The position numbers and the translations under genes are program-made. A stretch of 64,000 nucleotides of DNA from the NCBI GenBank assembly GCA_921293015.1, contig OV121090.1, positions 16,647,304 to 16,711,303 on the forward strand. Direction: 5' to 3'. Positions 35,701-50,700 of the stretch are shown here, in pieces. Position 1 is the first letter of the stretch. The number at the start of each line of letters is the position of its first letter. This DNA comes from Phorcus lineatus. Taxonomy: Eukaryota > Mollusca > Gastropoda > Trochida > Trochidae. The notes under the pieces were generated by a model that did no database searches, had not been told where the DNA came from, and worked only from the letters and a program-made list of their open reading frames with translations.

Positions 35701-38700
35701 ACAATGCTGCCTTTTTCATCAAGCAAACGACTACTAGCCAGATAAAAGGCTGGTTGGTAAGATGGTGCTATTTCCACAAGACGTAGGAGAAAGATGATTT
35801 GTTTATCAGTCAATTTTCCTAAACTCTGTCCATCACTCTGTTGATCAAATACAAGGTAATACAAGAAGCAGTAGTACTCATTAGCTCATTTGGTTTCCCA
35901 TCTACAGTACACAGGCTAAGAATGGTGATACATGACAATCTATAGTCTGTAAGCTTGCTGTTGTGGAAAGGTAATATCAGTTACCAATTATTTTGTAGAT
36001 TAAAGAGTAGAAATATCTTAGGTTTTTAATGATAGTTAAAGATTTTGTGATTGTTCATATGTGGAAGAATTAGGTGAAGCAGGATTTGGGTTAAAGTTTC
36101 TGAATTTGAATATCACAATATACATTCTTCTGTGTTATATATTTGTAAAAATCATGTTGTATTCATTACATTTTATGTTACACACTGTTTTTCTATCTAT
36201 AAATTGTTAGGTTATAAATAGTAAAGACCATTCAGGTGAATTTGATATACAAGATTTCTGAAAAAGTTACCTAATAAGATGAATAATTAACATAGGGTGT
36301 AGACATCCCCTCCAGTACTTGTGTCCCTCCTGATTGAATGCATGGGGCAGTCTATGTACTTTGTTATGAAATTGCAAGATGATCCCTTATTAAATTACAT
36401 TTCTATTTATTTTCAATCTTTTCTTTAGAGGATCTCCATTTCTTCTTATATTAAGTATGTATTTATGTTGATTTATTATTGATTACCATAAAACAAATAA
36501 AAAGGATGCATGGATTTATCTGTGTGACATCAATTTAATATCTTTGTAATCATTGATATTGTAACTGTTTTACCTGTTACTTCTCAATGATATGATGATA
36601 TGATTTAAGTTGTATTTTAGTGGGTTGACAAGAAGCTGTCAACATTCTTATCCTTACTGCTTTGATGTGAAAGCTGGTGTATTATCAACTAAAATCTTGA
36701 CATGCATATATCAGAACAGATAGCAAGAAACATCAAAGAACCCTAGATGAATTATGGCAATCTGAAGTCTAAAGAATTGAACCGATGTGTGCCTTCAAAA
36801 TCATTTCAAGTATTTTTCAGCGAATCATGGAATGACTGTAAAAAGATGGATTAGTTTACTTCAAAAACGTTAATTAACAAAAAGTTTGGCTCTTGATGTT
36901 TGTTGGCAGCTGTGGTTTCTTAAATGGTAAATGAATGACCATTTGATGCTTTGTCTAAGATACTCTGACATATTCAGAAAACAATAATTGCATGAAAGCC
37001 AATTATCTCTTCAAGCACCTGGCCAAAAATTTGCCTCAATCCTTGAGTATACTTGATGATAAATTACTTGGATAATTTGATGATTTGTTTGCAGATGGTC
37101 TGCTGTATGTCAGTAACGGCACCCACATCCTCTCCATCAACAGAAACAACAACCACACAGAAACTGTCTTTTATCAGGTGAGCCATTTATGTCTGCTTCA
37201 CTCTTCATTTGTTGGTAGGCTAAAAGATGCGATGACATAATGCATTGATGTAGTCACTAAGAATCAAGCTAGTCCCCTGTCCATCAGTTCCTCATGAAGA
37301 GAAGTGGCCGTCAATTCTCATGTTCAGGGATGCATCTAGGCTGTAGGATTGTGGGAAAGATACAATTCTGTACTTTCTTTAGCAAAATTTAAAATTATGC
37401 ACGCAAAATTTAACACAAATAAAGCTGAATAGGCGCATTTTGAGAAACCATAATGTAAATATTTTTCCATTAAAAGTATATAAGAAATATGGGACATACA
37501 CTTCATCAGTCTCCATACAAAAATATAAATAACATTAACTTGAATACAAACAATATATGACACAAAGTACTGAGGATGTTACCCGGAAGTAGTTTGCGAA
37601 GACAACTTTCTCATAAAATGATTGGTCAGTTTCTGTGACAAACTCTTATTAAACAACTACGAAGGCTGTTTTTAAATGATATTGTTTAGTAAACACTGAC
37701 ATTCTTTAAAAGGAACTGCTGATTAGTGCTGAATGTTTCATAATTAAATAATTGAACTTGCTTGTAATTGAAACCAAAGGAATAGGCACCACTTTGTACA
37801 TATCATAAGCTAGAGCTAAGACCCATACATAGATTATTCAAATAAGAAATATGAACATCTATGATACAGGTGTGTTGAAGTAAGATAATCTGTACATTCT
37901 CAAAGAGTTTAATATTTCATTATCAATATGTCATATATTTCATTTAAAATATCAAAAGCACCTTTGACCTTTGAAATTTTCAACAAAACACACATAATCT
38001 GAAATACGTTCACAACTTATTCCATGTAAAGAAATCTAATACTGCCAGCCATGTGACCTATAAATAGTAGAGCTGCAACGAATACACTACCTTGTGAATA
38101 CAAAACGTATCATGAATATGGGGTAGCGAATACGAATAATTATTCACGAATATGAATGCAAAAATAAACAAATTGAAAACACCATAAAGCCATTAGCCGA
38201 GCTAGTCTTTACCAAGCCAGCGATTGGCTAAGCCATCATGGGTACATCCAAATATGGAGTTTACATATATATATGCTCGTTCCGGAAGCGAAGCTTTTTT
38301 TTAACCTCTGACTGTACAAATTTACGCTGAAAGACAGTTTACAACATTAATCAACAGATAGGATAAACATATCACTTGTGTGTTGACATATTGAATAATG
38401 TTTTTATTCTTTTTGACTCTTGTGATGTTTACTTTGACCAGCAATATCGATTTTTATCACAACAAGATGGAACATAGATTTCGCATTACTTCCTGTTGAA
38501 GGTTGAAAGGTATGTGAAATATAACACATAGCATACTTTGTGAACTTATATAAAAAAGTAGTTTTTTTTCCGATTAAATACAAATTTTGTGCACATAATT
38601 TATGTAAAAGTCAATAGTAAAAAAAAATTTAAAAACCGAAAATATTCGGTTTTCATTGTAACGAATAGCGAATATGATTCACATCTTGCCACGGTTCGAT

Positions 38701-41700
38701 TATCCGAATATACGAATGTATTCTAATAGATAGACACACGGCACATGTTAATCTCGTGACTTTATTCAATATGGCAAACGCACCTTTCGCCACTGCAAGT
38801 ATGAAAAGATGACAAGAAATAAACTCTAAACGAATGTTATGACAAACGGATAAGAAATCAACCACACTCACTTGGCCAGATAAATTTGCCGTCATTTTGA
38901 GTTCTACTTCCACACCTCAGAAAAACAATGACTTACCTCTTGATGAATTGCATTGTGTGTGAATGACAGCAGTTGAGAGATGCTCCAGTTTCAATTGTTA
39001 CCAGTTAAAGTTTAAAAGAAACATGTTTTGTAAAATATTTTACTAGATACCAAAAATGGTTGAATACTACTGCTGGTCGAATTCTCCAAATTTTCCCTTA
39101 CATTTCAGTGCATTTTACTAAGCAAAATGGCTATTGCTAGGAAATTTTTGTTGTGAAGGACTCCCTTATAGTAAAACTCATCCAGATCACCACATCATTC
39201 CAGAGAAAATCTGTCATTATTTTGCTTCTTCCAGACAAGAAAACTGGATCAAATCAAGTCTGCCTGGTAGTTTGAGTAATTATTAAGGAAATCTCACTGG
39301 TTTTTGCTTGACATGAGAATAAACACTTCCATTGTCAAGAGTAGTCAACCAGAGGGATAAGTATTTCTCTTTTGATGTAAAGATGTTTGTTGTTTCAAGA
39401 GAACATAAAGGGGATTTGAAATTTGGTATATATCTGTGTCAAACTATTATGATTTCTGGAAAACAAGTTTAATATTTTTGATATTATCAAGATTTCTAAG
39501 AAATTTGACACATCTTTTTAGAAAGTTGTCAGTACGATGAACATTTTTGTGTGTTTTATTGATAATTTCTTCTTTTTAAAAATTTTTTGTCAGATCCTTT
39601 TGAAAATAAATATTTTTGTACAAAACTTGTGTTATATATTCTTATATTAAACAAAACTACCATCTTGAAGAAATTAATGTTGCTTATGATTTATTATGTT
39701 TTATTGTGTATTTATAATATATCTAGATTTAAATCGCAAGCATTTAGATCAGCAATTGAGCATAGAATAAATTTTTGTTTTGGGATTTTAGCTTTTAGAT
39801 AGATAAGTCAGATTTCATGATAAAATTTGCAGGAGGCTAAAAATTACATGTTCTTTGGTTTACATGCAGAACAATTACTCAAGTCTTTCAATGTTGAAAC
39901 GTCACTGTTAGATTGAGAAGAATTGTGTGATGTAAAAATAAGTTAATCATTTCTTTATAAAATCTAATGAACAAATTCTTGTGATTGCCTCATGATTTAC
40001 TTCTGATGTTCCTGAAGGAATGGATGGTATCTGTGATGGTATCTGTAGAAAGCATGTCTGAAATAGATTATCTGTCTGTTGACCTGATGAAGGGAAGTGG
40101 TTTGTAACTTACCTTAAACAATTGAAGATATGGTTCATATAATTTAAAACGGTAAACATTTAAATCATTTACTTAACAAATCCAACTGTAAAATAAGGAT
40201 TGTTTTTAATTTTGTGTAAAATTGTGTATTGTTGGATACTTGGTCAGTGCCCACTCATGATCTGGAAACCATTTTCTGTTTTACAGTTTGTTTGATGTGA
40301 AGTTTATGATATTTATGTTCATTTGATTATTAAAGGAAAGTCAAATAAATTATTATCTGTATCTTTTGACAAGTTTCCTTCCTTAAAAGTCATAGTCAAA
40401 TGAACCTTAAACAAAACAACACAGTTTCTATCTCTGAGGAACTTTAGGACATCTTTGTATAGTTAGATTAAACTATTTAAACATTAATTAAAGAATTCAA
40501 ACTCTCACAATCTATTCATATTCTTAGTAATTTTGAAATAAATGACATTCTAATATTGAAGTGACATTAAGTGAAATGAGTTAGATTTTATGGAGTATAT
40601 GAGAATAAAGAGAGGTAGGAGAAAGTGAAACTTGCAACCTTTGACACTGATTGATAGCGGCTGTGGCAATGTAGTGAGCAGAACAGAGTGAGTGGAACTG
40701 TTATCAGCAGAGGTCTTGCCCCAGACAGTCCATATCTAACCAGTTGGCAGGATGATAGCCCGTAAAGACAGAAGTTGTTTGTCTGGAAACTAGTATTAAT
40801 AGTGACCATTTGCAATTTGCAGTATTAGACATTTGCAATGTTCTCTGAACATTGAGTGATAAGATGGATGAAGTCATTTCACTATCAAAGTCCATAGACT
40901 TTTGATTTGGGACAGAAAATAAGTTATTAGGTTTATAGTGTTCTCTAAGCACTGAGTGATACGTTATAGTTCCCAATTGAGTTAGAGGGGTGCATGATTA
41001 AGAACACCTAGGCACGTGCGAATTGTAATCCTGACACGCGAAGCACATAGTGATACTGCATGGAGCTATCAAATATTTTGATTTTAGAATACATTTTTGA
41101 AATTTTGGAATTTTAAATATTTTGAGATCACTGAAAGAGAAAATGTTAAAAAATCTATATGGAGTAAAAGAAAAAAAAAGGTGTGGAAAATGAGCTGTGA
41201 ATGATCTTAACTCAACAAGTGATTTTTAAACAACATATGCATGAAAATGGGACCACTAAGGTTTGACAATGAATTGTCAAAGTAAATGCTTCCATTTCCA
41301 ATTTTCCTTCGGCAAGGACAAGTTGAAATTCAAATGTAGTTCTGGTTTTGCATAAAACCTTGTGCAGCCTGTTATTCAGCCCAATATCCTACTCTCCTAC
41401 AGGCTGTGAAGTGTTCTAGTTAGCTTGAAGTTAGCAGTAAAACTTTTACTTCCCTTGTTAAACGTGTATGGCTCACCCTTTATTGATGTTAAACGATCAG
41501 TTCAAATGCGCAGAATCCCTCAGGTCCCTTGTACTAAGAATAAACTTCTCCTTGAAACGTTGTCATGTCCAATGTATCTCTTGGGAGACGTAGCAGAGAT
41601 CGAAGTGGCCTTGTTTTGTCACCGTGCCAATAAGAGGTTGCTATCGCTGTTCCCAAGAATTTGTCACCATGCTGATGGCTTCTGTATGCTAATAGTGTCC

Positions 41701-44700
41701 ACTTAGTCTAATGGAGATAATTGCAGTGTCAAAGATTGCCACTTAGCCCATAGCTAAGTTGTGAAGAGTCATTTTGGATACACCCCTTCTCAATCAATTA
41801 TTTTCTTGTGAGCTTTCAAAGTTTTCCTGAGAAATAGATTTCCTTTGAAAACTTCAGATAAACAAATATCATTTGATGTGATATTTCAAATTACATGTAT
41901 CATAATGAGGAATCAATAATGTAGAGAAAATTCATGACAGTTATGTTGTAAAAAATCAGAGAACATCATATTGTACCATTTACAGAAGATAATTCAAATG
42001 CTTATGAAGTAAAACTCTTCTTTGTATCTTTTGAACAAGAAAGAATCTGAGGAAGCAGAAAGTTGTATATGTGTTGTTATATATGTGTATATATGATTCT
42101 AAACAGATAATTTTGTTTAATTTCAAAAGCAGTAAAATCAATGCCTCTTTCTGAAGCGCTGATATGATATAGTAAAAAGTAAAATCTACATTTCCTTGAA
42201 TGTTTTGTCTTAAACTCATTTTAATTCTGCTACTAAAATTTGTTATGGAAGTAGAGAAATCAATCAATAATGTTATGAAAAAAAATGACACACTTTTGAA
42301 ATGGCATGTTCCCATGGGACTATGCCACAACCAACACAGCTGTTTCAAAAGTCTCCACAAGTAGATCTAAAATATGACTAGTTTGCTTGGAGAAGACTTA
42401 CAAAAAATTTGTTTTTAATTTATTTCATGGTCTCATCAATTCTAATTTTGTGTTTTCTGTGAGGCTTGATAGGTTTTAATTTCATTAGCTGACCAAGGAA
42501 GAAAGGAATCAATATTGCTTCACACCGTTTATTCTCAAGTCAGCTGACACTTTGTCAGATATTGGCCTGGAAAAGGTTTGTAACATAGCCTTTCAGTTTG
42601 ACAGTTGTTGCTGCAAATTCATCAAAGTTTGATGCATATTAAAATCATCATATACTGCAATGGTTCTTGTATGTTCTTCACTTGTTGAAATGATGTGTGT
42701 ATTAGGGAATAAATGATTTTTAAAAAATTGTCTGAAGAATGCTTTTGCATAATATTCATTCAAGTTTTCCTCCTAAAAATATATCTATGAATGTAGGAGT
42801 AACTTTTTTGTTATTGATTTACATCAATGTTAATAATAATGATAATGATACTTTATTACCCCAAAAGGAATTCAGTTTGTATCATTACAGAGCTTGAACA
42901 TACATGTAATACATGTAATACATAAACAAACACTAGAACAGTTTTTCGCCCATATAACAATTTGTTAAATTTAATTTTAAGTTTACATCAATGATTGCTT
43001 TTGAAAATTATTTATTTATTACCACTAGGGCTGAAACGGGTACAATTATTTAATACTCGAGTACTCATAAAGTGTTACTCACGAGTACTCGAGTACTCGT
43101 CTGCGCAGCAGACACAACGAGATCGCGAAGCAATTGAGTAATGTAGGGGGGTCCGGGGGCATGCCCCCCCGGGAAATTTTGAAAGTTTGAAGCTCTTGGA
43201 CGCGTTTTCCTGGTCTTTAGAACGGTAATGAAGTTTTGTTTTTAGGTACCAATTTGAAGATATCGAGGCGAGTTTTACAAAAATTATGACACCATCATTA
43301 ATTCATCATACATTATTCTGAACTCATGAGGGTATTAAGATCATATTGTTTGTAATTTACAATATTTTAGTCCACAGAAAGAGAAATAAACTCCAGTTCC
43401 ATTATTACATTTATACTAAGATTCAACACAATGAACAGGTATTATGCTGTGGTTTATTCTCATATTGGTAAGAACACAAACACAAGATAACATGCAACTC
43501 CCAATTTTAATACGTACGCTGCTGACAAGCATTAGCTTGAACACAATACATACTGCTGATTAGCATGAACAACCAACAAAACAAAAAACTCAAGTAACCA
43601 TTACTTCTGTAAACTGTCAAATTATCGACTGAAACCCTACAGTTTACCGACTGAACCCAACAGTCTACAGCATGATTCAGTCACTTTCTAGCTTTAACTG
43701 TGGGAGGGCTGGCGCATTTCCCGAGGGAGTGACGTCTGCTGACGTCATAGGGCTTGATGCCGTAATGGCAGTTGATGCTTTGCTTGAACTTGCTTGTTGC
43801 CCTTCTTTTGTGGACAGAACACGCCTGAGATTGTTATTCAGGAAAATAATCGCATCAGCTGTGCTTGAATCCAGGGCCGAACGCTTAGAGGTAATTGTAA
43901 GTCCAGCGACTGAGAAAGCCCTTTCTGAACTCACACTCGTACCTGGCGTCGCAAGGTACTTTCTTGCCAAGGTTTGCAGTTTTGGATATCTGTATCCATT
44001 TTCTTTCCAAAATGTAAGCGACGTTTCACTCTTGACCTGATCCTTCAAGTAGGTTTCAAGCTCGTCTTCGTCATTGTCGTCATCTGAAAGCTCAATGAGG
44101 TCACCCATGAGGTAAGCGAAGACATCATTGTCTTTCTGTTTCTTTGGTGCTGGGCTTCCATCATCAAGGGGCTCCTGTTTCACTTGCAGGTCAGTTTCAG
44201 TTGAAGCTTCACTGAGGTTGACGTCGTCTGTCAGTTCCCCGCGTATCTGCTTGAACACCTGCGATCTCTGTTCTTCACTGAGGAACTTCATCCTTTTGAA
44301 CTTTGGTTCAAATACTGCTGCTATCATGGGAGGTTTCAGCCAGTACTCCCCGCTCATGATACGTTGGCGAAGGCCATTTGTGATTTTCTCTTTCACAGAC
44401 ATGATAACATTGCTGTCCAGATCGCCTCCTTGAAGGTGGTTTTGGATCAAACCATGTACAAGTGGGAAAATGGACGACGATGTCGGGTATTCTTCCGCAC
44501 ACAAAACCTCTGTTGCTGAAACCAATGGCTTTAGAACAGCAGCAAGCTGCTCCATGATCGTCAATTGTGTGTCAGTTAGGAGCTTGAGGTTCTTTCTACC
44601 AATGCATGTGGCAGCATCCTTGTTGTGCAAAACAGCATAGATATCTGCACGCAGGACCAACAGCCGATTCATGAGAAAGAATGAAGAATTCCATCTCGTC

Positions 44701-47700
44701 CCAACATCAATGATGACATGCAATGGCTCCTTTCCCAGTTTTCGCTGGTGCTCTTCCAGAGCTGAAGTGGCCAGCTTCGTCTGCTGCTAAAACCATGTTG
44801 CTGGCGTTGTCAGTTGTTATAGCAGCTACATGTTTTATTTTGAATTCGTTGTGAATTTCCTTTAAGACGGTAGCAATATTGACCCCAGTATGGCGGTCCT
44901 CCATTTTCCTCGTAGCAAGGACGACGTTGCCGATCTCCCAGGATGGTGAAATGAAGTGAGCGGTCACGGTGATGTAGGAGTGTGATGTGCAGCTGGTCCA
45001 TGTGTCCGTCGTCAGGCTCACAGGGGACGAGAGATTGGAGAATAGTGCGGTCAACTCCTCTTTCTTCTCATTGTACATAAGCATTAGGTACTTATGCACA
45101 GTGGTGTGGGTTGGGACCATGTATTGGGGATTGAGCGCTTGACAGAATGCTTTAAAACCGTCTCCTTCGAGGACAGAGAGAGGGCGCAAATCTTTTACTA
45201 CCACCAGTACTGCTTTTCTGGTCAATTCCTGATACGTAGCTTTTGTCAGAGGCGCGACCTAAAAGAATAATGTAAAGTTAACTATTGTTAACACCACTGT
45301 GGAAGCAGGATCCCAAATAATACTCAATACAAAACTTAACTGATTTATTCAACAGCAAAAAATTATTTACAAAGATTTTCGCAAATGTCTAACATTAATT
45401 GATTGATGGAACATAATCATTAAATGTTAAAATCGCACATCTCATACTGTCAGAGCACATACTCCACTTACAAAGTAACCATTTATTCATTCTGTTATAA
45501 TGATTTATCAAAGTATGTAACGAATAGAAATTTATGCCACCTAACGTTATTATGGCACGAAGGGGGTTAACGCGCTCTTTTGATAACAAGAGGTGCACAT
45601 CGGCAGCACATGATGACTTGTATAAATATTCGGTTATTAGATTTCATATATCCATAACGCATACTTAATTTGACACCTTTATGTTATTGATTTGATGAAG
45701 TCCACTATCCTTTTGACGTAATATAATAACTAACCTTTTTGGAGAAACTACCGAGGGTAGTCTGTTTTTGAGTTGATGTGGAGGCGGTAGATGGTTCCTC
45801 ATAGTTGAGGTCGTCCCACCCTTGAAGGATAGTTTATTCCACAAATTGAACATTCAGATTTAAGTTTGTTGTCAGTTAGTTTGAAAAAGGACCAAACGTT
45901 TGAACGGGATTGCTCCGCCATGTTGAGAGGGGAGATAACTCTTCTTTGCCGAGTACTCGAGTAGCAGTATACTACTCGAGTAATGCTCCTACCCGCCTCG
46001 CACTCGAGTACCCGGGTACCCGTTTCAGCCCTAATTACCACGTAGGGTAAAATGATTAAATATTGCCGTTGCATTCAATTACACATGAAGATACAAAATG
46101 CTAGGAGAATGTACTGAATAAGTGAATATTCTATGCTTTACTTTTATCAATTTAGTAATCTGTTTTTGACCTCATGGTCAAATCATCTGAATTACTCAAG
46201 TTTAGATAAACATGGGCATTAGCAAGTAACTCAATATTGAGTTGTCTAAGCTTCACTCTATCAACAAATTGTTCTGTTTTCAGCCTGATGGTCGAATTAT
46301 TGGTCTGGCAGCTGATATAGACGATGGATTACTGTTTTGGTCCGATATAAGTACTGGAAGAAAGGCGATATACCGCTCAAGGCTTGATGGCTCGCAGCCA
46401 GAGATGATACTAAAAGGTATGTGGAAATCAAATCAATTATTGGCCCCACAGAGATCATATCCATTACTTGCTTAATGTGAGTAGAGGTTGAATGAGTGGT
46501 TGCTTTTTTGTTGTTGATCAAGGATTGATGTTGGTAGCTTAGTTGAAATCAGGGTCCAATGTGATAGGTAATTGTAAAACACAAGCGTTCAGTGAAGTTA
46601 TGGTGAAATTGGCTATTGATGCCCAGGGTTTCAACTACAACCAAACCCTTCAAGAGTAAATAAATTCCTATTTGGACAACTATGCCTCAAATGAGTTTAA
46701 TTTCAAACTCAACGTCAATCTGAAAGATTTGCCAGTGCATGGTAAAATCAAAGCAGTTAATTGATACTTAAACTTGGTTGAAACATAGCGAGGAAAGATT
46801 TTATTTCAGTGGAATTTTGATAATTAACATTTGTCATAGTTCATTTTCAATACAAGAAAGTATATTATATATGTGCCAGTACTTTAGAAATGCATGCCAT
46901 TTAGAAAGGAACCAAAACTTTAGCTAGCTTAATTGGGAAATTGTTGTGACAATCAGTCTGGGCCTTAACTAAGTAAGGTTCTGAAGGAAATATTTTTATC
47001 ACATCAAAGATGTTTTGATGATTTGGGAATTTGATTCTACTTTCAAAAGTAATCAATTATTTCCAGTAGATAAACAACAAAAACACCACTAAAACCTTTA
47101 TGAATGAGTTATATGATAATCACCTGACAAATTAAGATTTCTCCAAGAATTCTGAGAAAAGTTGCTGCAGATGTTGGCACTGAAACAAACAGATGGAAAC
47201 TCAGACAGTAGTTCACTGGTATCGGAATCATCCTCTGATGAAAATTATATGGCTGATTGATTGTAAACCAATCTTAATCTTCTACTATATCCCAGACTTC
47301 CCCCCAGGTAGCATTTGATGTTGCCATCTGCGTGGGTCCGATTTATACCAATGTGGAGCTACTTTCATTATGTGACCTTTTAACCCCAAGTCACCATGAC
47401 ATTCCTTCCTCCCCTTCTGAAAAGTTATTTGAGGGCAGACATTTTGATTGATGGTTGTCATGGTGATTTATGGAGTGTTTTGGTAACTGAAATAACTTTG
47501 TCATATAGTGTAAACTTTATATCTATCTGTCATTTGAAGAAGTGTTTTTGATAATTCTATATTATTTGGCAATTTTAATCTTTTTTAAAACTGTAAGGTT
47601 AAATTAAGGTCAAAGAAACATAAAACAGTTATTAAATGTTTTAGTTAGCATTGATCTTATTGAGCTTTATTGTCTCACAAACAAGTTACTTATATTTTTT

Positions 47701-50700
47701 ATCAATGCTATTATCAATTACATTAACAAAATTTTTATTAAAACTTCTCGAAGTTTTACATTTTAGACATTATATCTGTAACAAGTTTCTCTTTGAAAAA
47801 CAGATTGCTTTAGTAAAAGTAAATAAGACAGGTGACAGGTTTGATCTAGAGTGAATGTTGTATCATGTTATCATAAATTCAAAGTAATCTTTCTTGAATT
47901 TTTGCTTCTTGTGTCCAGCATGTAATACTTTTACATTCTTATGAAATGTTTGACCTTGACCATTTAGGTTTTGGTATATGCACTGAATAGATAAGAGTGT
48001 TAATGGATGAGTGAATTGTGTTATCTTTGTCTTATTTGCAAAAAATTAGAAATCTGAAAAGCTCCATATTTTTCCCCCCATGGGACTTCTACTACCCTGG
48101 GTTGATGTCCCCATTTGTAACAATGTTTATAAAAAAAAGTGAATTACCGGTAATACAAAAACAAAAAACAAAATTTTTATTTCCCCAAAATTCTGATTAT
48201 CCAATAAACTGTTAACATCAATTTTGAATGCTTGGTTAAATGTTAACCCTTAGAAATGCAGAAAGGATTCCATCCCTAGAAACAAGACTATGTTTTTGAA
48301 GACATTATTTTGATCTCAAAAGCTTTTCTTAATTGCATTTCTTTTATGTACTTGATAAAAATTGTGTAACTGATCAACACTTTTCCCTTGCTATGATTTG
48401 GTAAAGTGTTATTGACATGCAAGAAATGCTGGTAGTCTGTTCCCCAGCCCCCCTGTTTTATATCAGCAGGATATCTCATTATATGAAGTTGCTAAGAAAA
48501 AGCATTGCTAGATTTCTTTCAGGTCCAAACAGATGTATTTACAGCCATGAAGCATTTCCGATACCACAATTTAGAACTAGTGTAGATTTCATCCACATTT
48601 CGAGCCAAGATGCAGGTGATTTTAACTCCCTAGTATGAAGGGGGAAATAGATCATGAAACAATTTAGCATTGACAAAAGAAAAAATTGAGTTTGAAAAAC
48701 CTCATTCGTGTTTGTGTTTTTGCTGTTTGTGAAGGGTTCGCTTGGACCTATCCTGCCCATTGTATCTAGCTTTTTCTGGTCTGGTAGTTGTGCTCATGAC
48801 AGTCTGTAAGATACAAGACATCCATACGGTCTAGGTCCTCATTCAGCTAGTCAGATTTTACTAATGCACACATATATATCAAACAACAAGTCTGAGAAAG
48901 TAACATTAAAAAAATTGTTTCATTAGTTAAAAGAATGAATCCATTTACTATATTTGAGTCTACTGATTTGGTGATAAATTGTATTTGAACATAAGGGCGT
49001 AATGATTGGTATAACAAGAGTATCTGGTTCCGCCTCCAGAGATAGCCTGCACCAGGTTGGTGTGTATATGGGGTATGTTCCTGATAACACTATCTGGAGG
49101 GAGCTCACCAGCTTCATATTTCATTGCTTTTAGCACCAACCAATGTCAGCCTTGTTGGTACCCTATACTGAGTGTCATGTACCACAGTACTAGGATAATG
49201 ATTGGTATATTAACACTATTAAGTATTTGCCCTAAAGAAAATGTGTATATGGGTTACATTTCTGATAACGCATTCAAATCAAGAAAAACACTTCATATTC
49301 CATAAATTACAGCATGTTTCATGTCAGACCTGTAAGTAAACTTAATTGAAGTTTGATAAAAGTGCACCTGAACGATAACTGTATGTAACTTAGAAGAGAA
49401 AGCAACAAGTTGAAGCCTGCTTGAGATGACCTGTGAGTGAGGGTGCAGGTGCTGCTACGATGAAACAATATTTATAATAGTTGGATAATAGCCAATTACG
49501 GTTTTTCATTGATATATCAGAGCTACTAAGCAGTTGTACAATGAAATGTGACCGGTGTGTGTTTGTTACAGATCTGATTACATAAGGGAAACAAGAACCT
49601 TCATGTTCTCTATCAACCACATGTCCTGATGTCAGACTTACAAGAAGAGTTACTGTAAATAAGGTTGGGTACCGTAGGCAAGGCACTAGCAGGATATTGC
49701 ACCAGGTTATCAGTTGGTGTACATCGACTATCCTCGATAGCACTATCTGTGATGGGTACTATTAATATTCTAAAGTTAAAGCAAAAATATCAGGCTTGTT
49801 TTAGTTCTTGTAGATAAGTACGTATATCCACTTCAGACTTATGTTTTCCACTGTCAGTGAACAGAAGGCCAGTTTCAGTGTTCAGTCTAAGTACACAGCA
49901 GGATTTTAGGTAATACATAATAATTCTAATGGATGACAGAAACTCAACACCCTAAAAAGTCAAAGTGTTGAGACCATTATGTATATAAAAAGTACTCTGA
50001 GTTTGATATGTCTGATCCCATACTGTAATCCAGATTATGGTACATCAGAGTGCTTCTTTAGGATAAATTTGAGTCCATGTTGAGACAACCTACATTAAGA
50101 GTGTTTAACCAGTGCAGGGGCTCACACAGTAGAGGTGAAAGGATGATGTAAACAGTGTCAGCCCAGAGGGTTGGTATACTGTACCAGCTGACTGATATCA
50201 TTTCATTTGCCTTGCCTCGTCAGTATAGTCATGTGATGCCCATCATCCTGTTACTCAGAGTACAAGTTACTGTAACGCCACAACTGGCTGAATCAACCAG
50301 ATATTCAAGAGAATAATTACGAGGTATTGTCACCAAATGTCCAAATGGACTGAGAGATCATTGATGGTATGAGTTTCTTCTGTTTATTGTCTATGGTAAA
50401 GTCTTGGTAGAACACTTACCAAGCACTGAAGTTAAAGTCTTGTTGATTAGATTTAAAGAAGTCTGATATGAATTACTGGTGAAGCAAAAAAGTGGAAAAG
50501 GGGAACAATTTTGAGAAAACTGAAAGGTAGACTACATCGATCAGTTAATAAAGGTAGTCTGTAAGACAAATACCTAGCATCAAATCTGACGGTGATTTTG
50601 ATCAAGGAATGTTTTGGATCTGGTTTTCTTTTCAATATTGTGTTTTGGTTGGAGCCCTAAAGAACTTAGACAAGCTACAACTGTCACTATTCCTTGATGA

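Larger units (their letters stand above)
18756..37094 (+). other. Intron 1 of the LRP-like gene (about 18.3 kb)
   Basis: It contains the 33 bp minisatellite, an AT microsatellite, the hairpin insertion, the tRNA-SINE, the 86 bp satellite and two hairpin-ended repeats, each listed separately. Between them (21.0-21.67, 21.9-26.23, 26.58-29.43, 32.2-35.3 and 35.65-37.09 kb) I see only AT-rich sequence, small unconvincing reading frames and weak local duplications such as 33366-33575. Confidence 0.6.
37178..46283 (+). other. Intron 2 of the LRP-like gene (about 9.1 kb)
   Basis: It holds a possible MITE fragment (38070-38720), a LINE-like tail (42829-42960) and the hAT transposon (43026-46033). 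Elsewhere, including 38.9-42.8 kb, I see AT-rich sequence and short unconvincing frames only. Confidence 0.6.

Noticed and set aside
38653-38913. Minus-strand frame with MTANLSGQ followed by a GTGAGT donor, resembling a tiny first exon
   Set aside because: Only eight codons before the donor and no downstream partner exon recognised; it adjoins a probable repeat.
41425-41706. Plus-strand frame of 93 codons
   Set aside because: No family resemblance, no signal, and no flanking splice sites in a phase compatible with the LRP-like gene.
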